Part shown: in pieces, positions 46,021 to 57,929 of the stretch | Numbering within the stretch: the stretch's first letter is position 1 | How the letters are laid out: each line of letters opens with the position of its first letter | NCBI GenBank assembly: GCA_963920765.1 | Contig: OY987245.1 | Coordinates: forward strand, 7,456,727-7,520,726 | Direction: 5' to 3' | DNA length: 64,000 nucleotides | Origin: Ulota crispa | Taxonomy: Eukaryota > Streptophyta > Bryopsida > Orthotrichales > Orthotrichaceae | Notes under the pieces: generated by a model | Databases searched by the model: none | Told to the model about the DNA's origin: nothing | The model's input: only the letters and a program-made list of their open reading frames with translations | Position numbers and translations under genes: made by a program

Positions 46021-48593
46021 ATGGCGAAGCCAACGAGAGCAAGCAGGAATAAAGACCTGGTGCGTGGCATCGGTCGCAATGGCAGATCCAAGACTTATCA
46101 CAAGCGAGGACTTTGGGCAATCAAGGCCAAGAACGGTGGCACCTTCCCTTCTCACCAGAAGGCCGCTGTCGCTGCGGCTCCAGCTGTTAGAGCGCTGAAG
46201 TTCTACCCCGCCGATGATGTTCCCAAGCCTCTGCATAAGAACAAAGTCATCAACGCTCCCAAGCTAAGGTACAATTTTCTCGTGCAATCTCCACTGGTGC
46301 TATTAAATTCTAGGGTTTTGTAAATCCGATGCATCTCGGCGAGTTCCCTACACCAAATAGTGCGTTTAGGTTGCCCCACACTAATTTCTCAACATTTTAC
46401 ACTAGTTAAATACTTACAGCTGCTACAATAATTTTCAGCAATAATTATTATAATATAAGCAACTTTTAAAGGCCTTGGCAAAAACAGCACACCTACAAAA
46501 AGATAAATTAGGAAAAGATAAATTAGCTGTGTCCATGTGATAAACTATATAAAATCTTAATATTTAAAGAATTACATGCACCTCCAAGTGGCCAAGCCAT
46601 GAGTCATGAGATAACTCTTCATCATAAGCCAACCTGATTGTTAAGGCAACCTAAATGCACTATTTAGTGTACTTGTTTCATTTATTTATGAATCTTTTTG
46701 AACCCTTTTAAGGTAGCAGCACCCATAACCATCAAATTAAGGGTTTTGAACATGATGATTATAAATAAACATCTAGCAAATTAGAGGATCCTATTAGCAA
46801 GAGAAGAATGATGAATGATGAGTTTGCACTTTTGAATGTATTATTTGGAAACTGTGAGAATAAGTTGTGAATTTTTAAAGAGCCAACTTCTATTGCACCT
46901 AATACCATCACTAAGGTTTTATGTTCACATTTTATACATCCTTGTGATTACATCTATTCACTTCCACAGATTTTCCAAGATTTTAGAGGTGATGATTATG
47001 GGTACAGTGATGGTTATGGGTATGGGTGTTGCTACCTTATTCTCCGAGTTACCAGCTGGTAGCTATGAGATTTTTTAGGGTTTTGAAAACTTCCATGTAT
47101 TTCATGTAGATCATTGAATGCTTCGCTCGTCGTACTTCTTTATAAATTCATGTGAAACGTTTCCATTTTAAGAAAACTTCAACGATTCATTAAAAATTAC
47201 GAGATCCATCAGATAGGGGCATCCTAAATCACCGCTTTTGCTGTTGAGCATAAGGTCCTTCTACCTCATTTGTTAACGTTTTATTGATATTCTTATGAGC
47301 GAATCAAAGAGGCTTTCAATGCACCACAGAGTGCGTGATTTGGATACCTTTTATATACAGCCAAACTTTTGTTGTTAGATGTTCTTTAACAATCCGTATG
47401 CATTAATGAAGGGGATGCATACCAGCTGAATATCTGATCAAGTTGTGCTTTGGAATTGCTGATGATATCGGGTGTTCCTACCTTATGATTTAACTTGGTA
47501 TTAAATGTGTTCGTGAGGCTCATTTCGGCACTGTTTCAATGTGACCTGCGGATAGAATCTGCCACTGTTAAGCAGGATTTGAATCAAGTAGTTATGTTTT
47601 TGCTACGCATACTGGTATCGTTACTTTTAATAAGCCCAGTTGGGCTAAACTGTGCTAACCTTATTGAGGCCGGATGAATTTTGAACTAGAATATATTTTA
47701 CTTGTGCAGGACAAGCATTACTCCGGGGACTGTTCTCATCTTGTTGGCTGGTCACTTTAAGGGCAAGCGTGTTGTCTTCCTAAAGCAGTTGGAATCTGGC
47801 CTTCTCTTAGTTACTGGTGGGCAAACATCACTCTCACATGTCTAGGCGTTAGTAGCTTGTCATTTCAATTCAAAACACATGCCGTGGTTTATTGCCTATT
47901 TATGGTTTCACCTAGTTTTAATAACCCTTTAATTAATGTTTCTATTCCTGGTGGTAAACTCCAACATATTCGTTGATGATTTTTCTCTGAAATCTCAAAT
48001 TGTTGTTTATGAATTTTGGATATTTACTGAGCTAATATTCGGAAGTTTGCTATTTTATAGTAATACGGATCTAGGCATCCATTTGGACTCGTGTTTGAAG
48101 CACTGTGATAGCAGTACATAATTTAAAAATAGAAAAACTGCGTTGACAGGTCCATTTAAGGTCAACGGTGTTCCTTTGAGAAGAGTGAACCAGGCCTACG
48201 TAATCGCCACCTCAACTAAGATTGACATCTCCTCCGTCGATGTTGCCAAGTATTCTGATGCTTACTTCAAGCGGGCGGTAACGAAGACAAAGAAGGGTGA
48301 ATCTGAGTTCTTCGAAGCTGAGAAGGAGGTACGCATTTGTGACAGGCTGATTCATGAATTTTGTAAATTCAATGCAAATTCTTTGTCAAATCCATTAAGC
48401 CAGTCAAATTTGACACTCGGGTTCGCCATTGTAGAAGGAGGAGGTGCGGTTGCCGGAGGAGAAGAAGGAGGATCAGAAGGTTGTTGATGCCAAGCTGATC
48501 CCTCTTGTTGAAGCAATTCCTGAGATGAAGACTTACTTGAGTGCCAGGTTCAGTTTAAAGTCTGGTGTGAAGCCACATGAGCTTGTATTTTGA
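46021..48593 (+). CDS. RPL6: 60S ribosomal protein eL6
   Basis: Four exons, 46021-46268, 47710-47816, 48150-48328 and 48435-48593, give 693 nt and 230 aa, the normal plant length. The protein is a component of the cytosolic large ribosomal subunit. Seen: basic N-terminus with [17 protein letters not shown], a Lys/Ala linker, the SH3-like core with [19 protein letters not shown] and [27 protein letters not shown], and the conserved end [16 protein letters not shown]. The last acceptor is TTGTAG. Intron 1 (1,441 bp) holds two MITEs (46351-46669 and 46711-47037), only 41 bp apart. Confidence 0.97.
46351..46669. mobile_element. MITE family 3, copy 2 (eL6 intron 1)
   Basis: CACCAAATAGTGCGTTTAGG and the inverted CCTAAATGCACTATTTAGTG, with TA on both sides (46349-46350 and 46670-46671). 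It is 319 bp. Confidence 0.87.
46711..47037. mobile_element. MITE family 4, copy 2 (eL6 intron 1)
   Basis: AGGTAGCAGCACCCATAACC at the left; the right end ends in GGGTGTTGCTACCT. TA target duplication at 46709-46710 and 47038-47039. It is 327 bp and matches 27028-27334. Confidence 0.88.
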
Positions 48594-50277
48594 GCGGTGA
48601 GTGAGTAGTATTTCATCAGATTTTTCTCGTGAGGAAGTTCGTCAAGCGGAAGCTTAGATTACCTCCTGGAGGAGGTTTTTGATTCTTAAATTTGTAATAT
48701 GAGTGTTGCAATTCACATATCAGAGACTGCAGAGAGTTGGTGTAGCATTTATGCATATTCTTATAGCACGACATGTTGAGTATTGAAAACGTGAAATATC
48801 AATAACTCTACTTGGTCTTTGTCTTTCCGTCTCTTGTAAAATTTGAAGGCTTTTAAGTATGACCTCAACTTTTGCCCTCAGCTCTCAACATAGCAAGAGA
48901 AAAGGTCCCATTCTACTCTATTTTTTATTTCAATGTGAGCTTGCCGCAGTCTGCGAGACCGTATGTACTGAAATTTGATTACAACCAGCTTCTGGTTTTG
49001 AGTGCATAGTGGCCCTAAGCTATCTTGCTTCTTGCTTCTGAAATTAGCTTGTTTGAACAAAACCTGTTTGTGCTGTTATGGTCCCCACTCCCCACTTTAT
49101 GGGAAGATGCCTTTATCTTAAAAGCTATGTGATCACTGGAAAAAAAGAAAGTCAATTTGCATGATTTGTACTGGAGTAGTTACTATAGCTTCAAGTTTTT
49201 CTCAGAAGACCTTATTTTAAATCTCGTGGATTTGGCTGTATGATTGTATTGTGTTGGGGCCTGTAAAATTTGAAAGTACTTATGAATAAGCGAACAAACC
49301 CTATCCAATATTGTTATTGTTGTTTGCTCATAGATATGAGCATACTCATAATATTGTTGTTCTCTGCTGAACACTTGATGTTGATTTTCAACTTCCTTGT
49401 TGCTTGTTAATAAATTTTGACTAATGGTATTTTCAAGAACCCCTCATTGATAATGCCACTCACATTTGCGGGCATTGGATATTTTCTTGCCACACTTTCC
49501 ATAACATATTTGATAATCAATAACAATTTCTCATAGCCTTGTAGGCAAACCTTCTTTGACCAACCAACCTATCAAATAATAAGAGTTACAATGTTGTAAG
49601 TATGCCCCCATATGTAAGTACTTCCAAATTGTACCCTAATTTATAACTGTTTTTGTGATTTCATGCCTCTTCTGTAAATCCCGCTCCCTCCCCCTTCTGT
49701 ATGGATGTATCGTGTTGGAAAGATATATTTTTCAAATCTTAGAGAGTTGTGGGACAAATGCAGTGAATAGTTACTATAAATATAAATTTGAAACATGTAT
49801 ATCTGAAATGTGTACATTTTATATCGGGGTCATCTACTTCGTGTACGGGTACACATGTTTATATTCCAAGAGTTTGTCCAAATTGAGTCCATTATATTGT
49901 TACAGTAATTCAGCTGGATTACTTTGCCCATATTTCCACTACTACACCAATAATAATTTTTAGTGTTATGGTACTTATAGTGTTACTTATAGTGTTATTT
50001 ACACTATCATTTGACTCACTTTGTCATCACTAAATATTATTATTAGTGAATTGGGAAGTGTGGAAATGATACTTGGGATTAGGTCTTTTTTTTTTTTGGC
50101 GACAGAGTGCCAGTTGTCCCCTCCACATTAGAGCAAAACTAGAGGGATGGAAGTCCAGTGGCAGAAACTGGCACCAGAAAAGAAAGCGGTGCTTGGAACC
50201 ACATGTCTCTTTTTGAATGTATGATGAGCCATCCTCTTGCAACAAACACAATGGGTCAAGGAATTGCAATTGAGTCA
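48594..50277. other. 3' flank of eL6 and gene-free region
   Basis: Probable 3' UTR, then AT-rich sequence. A short inverted repeat (AATAATAATTTTTAGTG and its complement) lies at about 49948-50047. No gene is recognised. Confidence 0.45.
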
Positions 50278-50285
50278 TTAATTTG

Positions 50286-50697
50286 GGGAATTGATATGTG
50301 CACACCGGGGGTTGATATTTGCACACCCCCTTGTGAGGTAAATTGTAAATTTCTACCATCAAAAATCTAAATTTTGAGAATTTTGAATTTAGATTTGAAC
50401 TTAGAGACCATGGTTTATTTTGGAACCATAAAAAATTTGTAATTAAACAACACCCAATGAAAAGCTTATCTATTTTTACAAACAAAAGTAAAAGTAACAC
50501 TTTTTCCCCTAGCTAAGCTTTTTTAGTGAGTGTTGTTTAATTGCAACTTTTTTTTATGGTTCTAGAGTAAACCATGGTCTCTAAATCCAAATCTGAATTC
50601 AAAATTCTCAAATTCAGATTTTTGATGGTAGAAATCTATAAATTACTTTGCACGGGGTGTGCAAATATCAACCCCCTGGTGTGCACATATCAATTCC
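50286..50697. mobile_element. hAT-like palindromic MITE with 8-bp target duplication
   Basis: GGGAATTGATATGTGCACACC and its complement form the ends. TTAATTTG is duplicated exactly at 50278-50285 and 50698-50705. The element is nearly palindromic over 412 bp. Eight-base duplications are typical of hAT transposons; the termini are not the classic hAT CAGGG type, so the superfamily is inferred. Confidence 0.88.
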
Positions 50698-50705
50698 CTT
50701 AATTT

Positions 50706-51654
50706 GTTGCAATTTAAGTTGGGTTTGCTTAGATAGATGTTGAGAAGTTTAGATTGAGGAATAATAGATGGTCCAACTAAGTTGTCAAATAGGTGATTGT
50801 ATCTCTCTATGTACATATGTTTAAATATCTAAAACTGTTTACAATATATAAAAAGATGCACCTTGTAAAGGGCTTCTATCAATACAAAAGTCTCAAAGCA
50901 TACTATTTTTGAATACCATACCTTCTTGTACTCTCATGGAGAATTCCAAAGGACAAAATCTTTGCACTCTTAGAGTCTTACACATTTTCTAAAACTACAC
51001 TCTTTAATCATGACATAGCTATGATCTATTTGTGCAATGCACAACAAAATTTCCAACTCCTATTGTGCTTCAAGATTGTGCTTTATGACATACTTTTTTA
51101 TTCTTAAATTTGAACTATCCAAATTTGGTTAACGTGACGTGAAGTCTTTTTTTAAGTTTTTTTTAGTGAAATGGCATTTGTAGAAAACAAGGCTCAATCA
51201 TCAAACAAGTCATCAAGTGATCCTAGTAAAAAGAAATATGTCCTCATTGACAAAATTATGTACAAAGCGCCCAAGGCAAGACATCCAAATTAGCAAAGTA
51301 GTGATGATTTGAGTTTTGATTTCTAGTAGTGTGGCATATTAAAAACACCATTGTATGACACTCTCTACAAGTGTCTATCATTGTAGGATATTTTCTAAGT
51401 AGAAAAAACAAAAACCCTTAGCATTGTTTTATTTTATGCAATATTTTGCTCAATAGTTTCAATTTTTGTTTTGAGAGAACATTTGGCAACAAATTCTTCC
51501 TTTCCTAGTAGATAGAATTGCTAAAATGTTCCACAATCTTGAGATGAGGTCACTCCTTTTGGATGAGTGTGGACTATTTTGACAAAGAGGTGAATTTTCA
51601 TCCATATTTTGCATATGGCATAGTCACATCCATGGATGTAAATAGCTTTGTCAC
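50706..51654. other. AT-rich gene-free region
   Basis: No gene, RNA or clear repeat is seen. Confidence 0.4.
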
Positions 51655-51658
51655 TTAA

Positions 51659-52626
51659 CCCCTCATTGCCTAAGGTCCAAAGAGGCCTAAATGCATCTTT
51701 GTTTTTCAAGTGTTGTAAGCCAAAATTCAAGTGGAGTATGAAAATCTCAACCATACAATCGTGTAGTGTGTATGTTGTAGATGATGTGCATCAAATTTGG
51801 GGTCATTTGACCACATAGATTGGAAGATTATAATGTTTCAGTGTTGAAAAAAGATGTTGAAATTTTCCTAAAACACACACTTAAAGGTGAATTTTGATTT
51901 CTAAACCTACTCAAATGAAAAAAAATCAAAATGTGAATTGATTCAAACCAACACACAAACACATTGGTAAAAGAAAATATCAATCAATATAATCACTTGG
52001 TTTGCAAAAATTTTTGAAATGTCAAAAAGCAGTGGAAAAAGTAGCAAAAAAGCACATCTATGGCTAAAGCTCCATCTACAAAAATGCTTCTCATTCACTC
52101 ATAACTTCTTGGATTGATATGAAATTTTAACCACAACAACTAGACTAGTATGTGCAACTTTTCCAATAACAAATGTTGAATACAAAGTTTTTATGAAAAA
52201 GTTATAAGCCACAAAAGTTCATTGTAATGCAAAAATGTGTAGATTTTGAACTTTGAGTTGCTCCCAAACATTCAAGAAAACTTGGATTGACATGAAAATT
52301 CTACTACAATTACTAGATTTTAAGGGGAACAAAACCCAACAAATTTTGTTGAAAACAAACATTTGATCAAAAAGACACAAGCCCCAAAAGTTGCAACCAT
52401 CACAATTGTGGTGAACTCAATTTGACCTTGTGAACTTTGAATGACTTTCACAAATTGAATATGTCTTAGATTGATCTGAAAATTATGTCATAAAAACTAA
52501 ACTAATTTGCTCAACTTTGCTGACAAGTTTTATTGTATTTGGATAATTTTCACAAAAACTACAGCAATTCAAAATTGCTTGATGGACTACTAGGGGATGG
52601 AAACCGTCCCCTTAGGCAATGAGGGG
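51659..52626. mobile_element. TTAA-flanked element F, 968 bp
   Basis: TTAA (51655-51658 and 52627-52630) flanks CCCCTCATTGCCTAAGG and CCTTAGGCAATGAGGGG, a perfect 17-bp inverted pair. The interior is AT-rich, with diverged internal repeats around CTAGACTA/CTAAACTA and AACTTTTCC/AACTTTGC blocks. No transposase is seen. Confidence 0.92.
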
Positions 52627-52707
52627 TTAAGCACAAGATTGTGTTTTTGCACTACCAGTAATTATGTGAAAAATAGAATTAAAAGGCTGAATTGCATTGG
52701 GCAATAA

Positions 52708-52937
52708 CCCTTAAACGCCCCAGCAACAGGATCCTGTCGTTGGGGCCCACAACTTTACCTCAAATTTTTCTCTTAATTTGCACAGTGAAATTAGTCATGA
52801 CTGGTCCCCATTAGCAGCGAAGGTAGTCATTTTTCAAATCCTATGGACACTTTTTCTAAATGTAATTTTCCAAGCAGTGGTGGCCATTAAACCCCCATTT
52901 TCTCCTAAATCCTAAAATAACTTTGGGCGCTCAGGGG
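52708..52937. mobile_element. short element G, relative of E
   Basis: CCCTTAAACGCCC and GGGCGCTCAGGGG ends; the flanks are ATAA at the left and TTAA at the right. It is 230 bp and homologous to 45428-45674. It has CCTAAATCC where E has the CCTAAACCC telo-box. Confidence 0.85.
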
Positions 52938-52941
52938 TTAA

Positions 52942-54690
52942 TTCCAAGCTATAGTGCCCAAATGTACAACCCATTATTTCTTTGGCTATGCCTAGTTTGC
53001 CAAGATTCATCAGGAGGAAATGCACTTGCTTTGTGGCTCCTCAAGCATCCAGATTCATTTGATAAAAATTTTAAACTTTTTTTGGTTTTTATTACTTCGT
53101 AAAGCAATGTACATCCTTGAATGCATGTCGTTAAGGATAAAGTGGATAGAACCATCCACATGTGCAAGGAAATCCATTATTTTTTTCGTTTTTAACAATT
53201 TAATTTAACCTTATAAGTAGAATAATTTTTTCTTTAAGAGAGATTAGGTGTTTTCACCCATTTTTCCCAAATTTTTATGTTAAAGTCTTTAAATATTTCC
53301 ACAATTTTAATGCTAAAAACTCTTTTGACCAAGCATGTTTGACAAGTGTTGTATATCAATATTTATTACTTCTCTACGTAGGAGAAAAAGACTAAGACAA
53401 AGTTTGAAAAAAGTACAATTAGATGAATGTGTCTGAGACAATTGTGTGTGTCACTTTTTTTGGTAAGACCTTCTACAATAATCCTCCTCAAGGATAATAA
53501 ATTTAACTTTGCATCCAAGTTACTTATTTTGGAGCACATGTTTCCACAAGAACAAGTACAAAAGTCAAAGAATTGATTCTTGCAACCAACATTTTCTTGG
53601 CAGATTTTTGATGAATCATAGAATTGTCTCCATATCATAGGTGACTTTATAAGCTTTGACATTCAAGCTTCACATTGACAAATGACTTTGAAAGAAGCTA
53701 GGTAAATAAGATAATTTCTTTAATTAGCTTGTACTACATTTTCAAAGATATGTGGCACGAACATATAGTAGATAATTTGATTTGTACTCATACGGGCGTT
53801 ATTTTATGGAGTGTTGAAGAGAGCTATCAATACAAATAAATGAACATCTTTGAGATATTAGGTTTTGATAAGAGTCTCTCATTCTATTCTAGACAATTTG
53901 TTTATGGAAGGGGAGGGAAAGACATTGAAATTGGACATGAAATTTTGAATTTTTTTTTTTATGATTACAAGATAACCATTACAAAAGAGTAAGAGCAAGC
54001 CATTTAAATCTTAGGACCAAATGCATTTAGATGGCAGTGGAACCAAGAAATTGGTAATCATTTGTGTGGGTTATATTCTAAAGTTATATGCGCTTAGACT
54101 TGTTTTATTATATAAACTCAAATGTTGCAAACATTACTACACAAGCTAATTTCAAATACAGCACCTAGTACCAAATGACATTAATTTGCACTGATTCAAG
54201 AAACAAGTGAATTTGCAAGGTGCACAGACAACGTAACTTGCAACATTGTGAGTTATAGTCTTTAAGTAATGTTTCAAAAATTGTGAATCAAGTGGCTAGA
54301 TTTTGAAAACATTTTGTGAGCATGCACCAAACTAGAGAGTGCATGAAAGATATTGCATTACATGGGTTGCATCTCTAAATCACTTTTCAAGGAGTGGCAA
54401 AAAGTTGTGACCAATAGCTCTATTCAAAGAATGACGGTGGGAGGCATGGCTTGGTACACAACACATACATGTTTGTGGGCTACAAATGGAAAAGCTCAAA
54501 ATTTTCACCTTAATAGGAGGGAAGGAGAAGAAAAGGCATTAACAAGGAGGATGACAAATTGTTGGAAATTCAAATTTTTTGTATATGTTTCAAACTCTCT
54601 ATAGCATTGGGTGTCTCTACATTCCTCAAAATTTTGATATTCAATGAAGAGGGAGGGAGAGGAAAAGGTAAGGAAAGACTGATACAAATT
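52942..54690. other. AT-rich gene-free region
   Basis: No gene, RNA gene or clear mobile element is recognised. Confidence 0.4.
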
Positions 54691-55734
54691 CACATAAAAA
54701 AATCACGCTCAAAGTGACACGTAGCAAAGAGCGTGCAGACTGCAGAACATACTCGTTGCAATAACCTGTGTTCAAATTTTGAATACAAAGCCATGGAGGT
54801 ACAGGTATACATTTGATTTGGAGCCATGAAAGAGATGTGATGCGATCGGCCGCAGACGTTGAATAGAGTCATAGAGTCATAGACCACCTTTGCCGCCATC
54901 TCTGTTGCCGGTGGAGCGCACTTTCTGAAGACGGCAAGGCCACTTGGTCTGCTGCAAGTCAAGGATACTGTGGTGCTTCAGTTTGGCTGGCCATCAATTC
55001 CTTGTGGCTACCGAGTTCTTGGCCAATCCAGCACAAAGCTTCCCGGATTTAGCACTGCTTCGGTGCTTCCACAGTTCCACGGCTTCATTCTCTCTCTATC
55101 CATTGCTGCCAATTGATTTGATTAGCTGTTGCTCTGGCGCTGCTAATCTCCCGTGTTGAAAATAAAATATGCTCCTATGCTTTGCCAGTTTGCCCTCTGC
55201 CCAATTTAGATCAAGTTTGAAATTGCCGTTGCCAATTTAGGTTTCTGGTTGAGCAAAGTTAATTGTGCAGCCACTTCATTATTTGGCGATGCAGGCCTGC
55301 CTGTTTGAATGGCAAATAGCGCAAAGGCAACATGATGCAGTTGATGGGAAATTTACCTTGGATTTTTGCATCGACCTACGGTTCCAATATTGCATTGACA
55401 AGTTTACACTCTCTGCTAGAGAGCAATATCCTGCTTCAATTTTTGCATGTAATACTTAAGTATGTTGTAAAAAGATAACGATTAGGGTAATGCTTGATGA
55501 GGGAAAAAATGGGCAGACATAAATAGCAAAGACTAAATCGTCAACTTATGTTTTCTTGTGATCCTTGCTTCATGACGCATTACCTGATGTAAATTGCTGC
55601 AAGGAAATGGTTGAACCCATGGACTTCTGGATGTAGAATTAGTAGTCCTCAATTACGCAAGTTCTAAAAAGGCGGGTTTTCAATTTTGAATCTAATTCTT
55701 TTGCGATATATTTTGTTCATTTATCATTCTGTTA
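54691..55734. other. GC-richer unassigned segment, possible gene fragment
   Basis: About 54690-55460 has higher GC than its flanks. A plus-strand frame (about 54886-55110) is open for some 75 codons without an ATG and reads like ordinary protein (LLQVKDTVVLQFGWPS, then CGYRVLGQSS), ending in TGA. I do not recognise the family. It could be an exon of an unannotated gene, a pseudogene fragment or chance. Confidence 0.3.
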
Positions 55735-56984
55735 AGGGCAGTGAGTTGCACCCCATATGCAAGAAAAACCGGCTGCTAGTTCATTGTTAGCCGGTGGAAT
55801 TGGGAAAACACCGGTTATATTTTGAAATTGCTGGCAAAAAACCAATTAGATTTTACTAAAAATCTAAATATAGCATATCACTATGTAAATTTAGAAAAAA
55901 TATCTGTCTGGAAGACAACGGGTTGAATGTAGAAAACGGCAATTTTAGCTAGTGAAGGCCAAAAAATTTCCCAAACACTAGTTGCACCTTCACTGACGTC
56001 CAATTCCTAATTTTTGCACATGGTCATAAGCACTTTATGTTGAAACTCCTCTATACAAAAGAGATAGAAAAAACAGTTGTTTTTAAAAGTTTCATATTTA
56101 TAATTTCTACATCAAATAGTGCATTTAGGTTGCTTTACTTTGGCAAAGTTATCACATGACACACCCTTGGGCACTTGGAGGGGTATGTAGCTCTCTTTAT
56201 GCTATAATATTTTCTAGATTTGTCCAAGGTTCTAGTTTCCCTACTCCCTAGCTTTGACGCTTATTGTTATGCCCAACCTTTGCTTACTTTCACCATTATT
56301 TACCATGGTGATTCTTGACAAAAGTTATTGTAACTTTGATAAATATTTAAAGTGTGAAATGTTGAGAAATTAGTATTGGGCAACCTAAATGCACTATTTG
56401 GTGACTTGTGTACATGAAATCCTATTTTTGCCCTTTTCATATCCACTTGCAGCATGTTTGTCATCCACTTGAGAGCGTGTTTAGACTGTATCTATCTTTT
56501 CTGCATGGACTCCATGCAAATAATACTGAATTAGGTGTTAGGCGAGTACTTCGGGGGACCTTTAGCATTCTTTGGATAAACGATGACTCATGCCTTAACT
56601 TAGGCGAAAGCAAGGTTTGTGCCTGCACTGCTGAGCACGTGCATCAGTTCAATGCATCTGTTCGCTGTTCTATCCACTGCTTTGGAATTGGATACTGTAG
56701 TACGAAACGCCACTTTCATGTTTCCCCCCGATCAGTGTTCGGGAAATTTTTTGGACTTCACCAGCTAAAAACCGGCATTTAAAAACCGGCATTTTTGTAC
56801 TCAACCGGTTTTTTTTGCCATTTTTTAAAATTTACATAACAATATACTACAATATATTACATTTAGATTTTTTAGTAAAATCTAATTGGTTTTTTGTCGG
56901 CAATTTCAAAATGCAACCAGTTTTTTTCCCAATTCCATTGGCTAACAATGAACTCGTAACCAGTTTTTTCCGTACATTGCCCCT
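55735..56984. mobile_element. foldback element with ~165-bp inverted ends
   Basis: The left arm from AGGGCAGTG (55735) and the right arm ending CATTGCCCCT (56984) are inverted copies; both contain AGTTCATTGTTAGCC and AAAACCAATTAGATTTTACT or complements. The interior holds a nested family 3 MITE (56110-56403) and a GC-richer patch at about 56410-56770. No transposase is present. Confidence 0.75.
56110..56403. mobile_element. MITE family 3, copy 3 (nested)
   Basis: CATCAAATAGTGCATTTAGG and the inverted CCTAAATGCACTATTTGGTG. TA precedes it and the right duplication has decayed. It is 294 bp, inside the foldback element. Confidence 0.8.
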
Positions 56985-57561
56985 GATATAAATGCACCTT
57001 TAGGGGTGAAAAGGCAATGGCAAAATCTATTATTGATACGAAACTGAGCAATGTGCAAGAAGATTTTGAGCTTTTTTGATTAAAAATCTACATTTCTTAT
57101 TTTATCCGATTTTTTCAGTGAATGCATTGGCTATTCACCATATATTTACACTATACTATACTTGAAAATTTTCCAAAAACTTAACTTGGTTAGCCGATTT
57201 ATTTAGATTTCAATCGGTTTTTTGCACAATTCATTCGGCTGACTTTCTATTGTTTTTCGGCTCTCCCCGTTCATTGGAACCGAGTCACCGAGTACTAGGC
57301 TACTAGCTAGGCGGTACAACATGTGCATTTCCAATGTCAACGTCTGCAGCCTCGCTGTAACGGTGTAACCCCGTGTCAACGCGCAGTTCCACGTTTCCCC
57401 TCATGAAACTTGTTGCGTCGGAAGCTAAGAATCGAACAAGAGCTCCATTAACTGCGCTTTGTCGGCTAATTGTAGATGTCCGTGCTGTGGAATCTGTGAT
57501 CAGCTCGCAAAGTGAGCTTATTTCTGCACGTTAAAAGTTGCAAGGATTGTGGAGTCCGTTA
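56985..57561. other. upstream flank of the GRDP gene
   Basis: About 57080-57270 is a dispersed repeat shared with 24970-25110 and 25500-25590. After 57275 the GC content rises and the sequence is probably promoter. Confidence 0.45.
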
Positions 57562-57927
57562 TTTATTGTTAGTCTCCATGACTGGAAACCGAATTAATGG
57601 AAGCTGTGGTGATTGATACGTTTCGGGATGTTAGAGCCATTACGAACCTGGCGTCGATCGGTGATGGAGCTAAATATGGCGGCCGATTCGAGTGACGTGA
57701 AGTGAACATCGAGAGCGTGGCTAAAGAATAGCAAACTCCGGTGGTTTATTGTTAGTCTCCCTGACTGGAAACTGAATCAATGAGAGCTGTAGTGATTGAT
57801 ACGTTTCGGGAAGTTATAAGCATTACGAACCTGGCGTTGATCGGCGTTGGAGCTGAACATGGCGGCCGATTCGAGTGACGTGAAGTGAACATCGAGAGCG
57901 TGTCTAAAGAGTAGCAAACTCCGGTGG
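57562..57927. repeat. 183-bp tandem duplication before the GRDP gene
   Basis: TTTATTGTTAGTCTCC at 57562 and 57745 begins two copies. Both continue through GATTGATACGTTTCGGGA, ATTACGAACCTGGCGT, GGCGGCCGATTCGAGTGACG and end GCAAACTCCGGTGG. The second copy ends at the GRDP start codon. Confidence 0.92.
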
Positions 57928-57929
57928 AA

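Noticed and set aside
50030-50500. 156-codon minus-strand frame
   Set aside because: Overlaps the palindromic hAT-like MITE; no family match.
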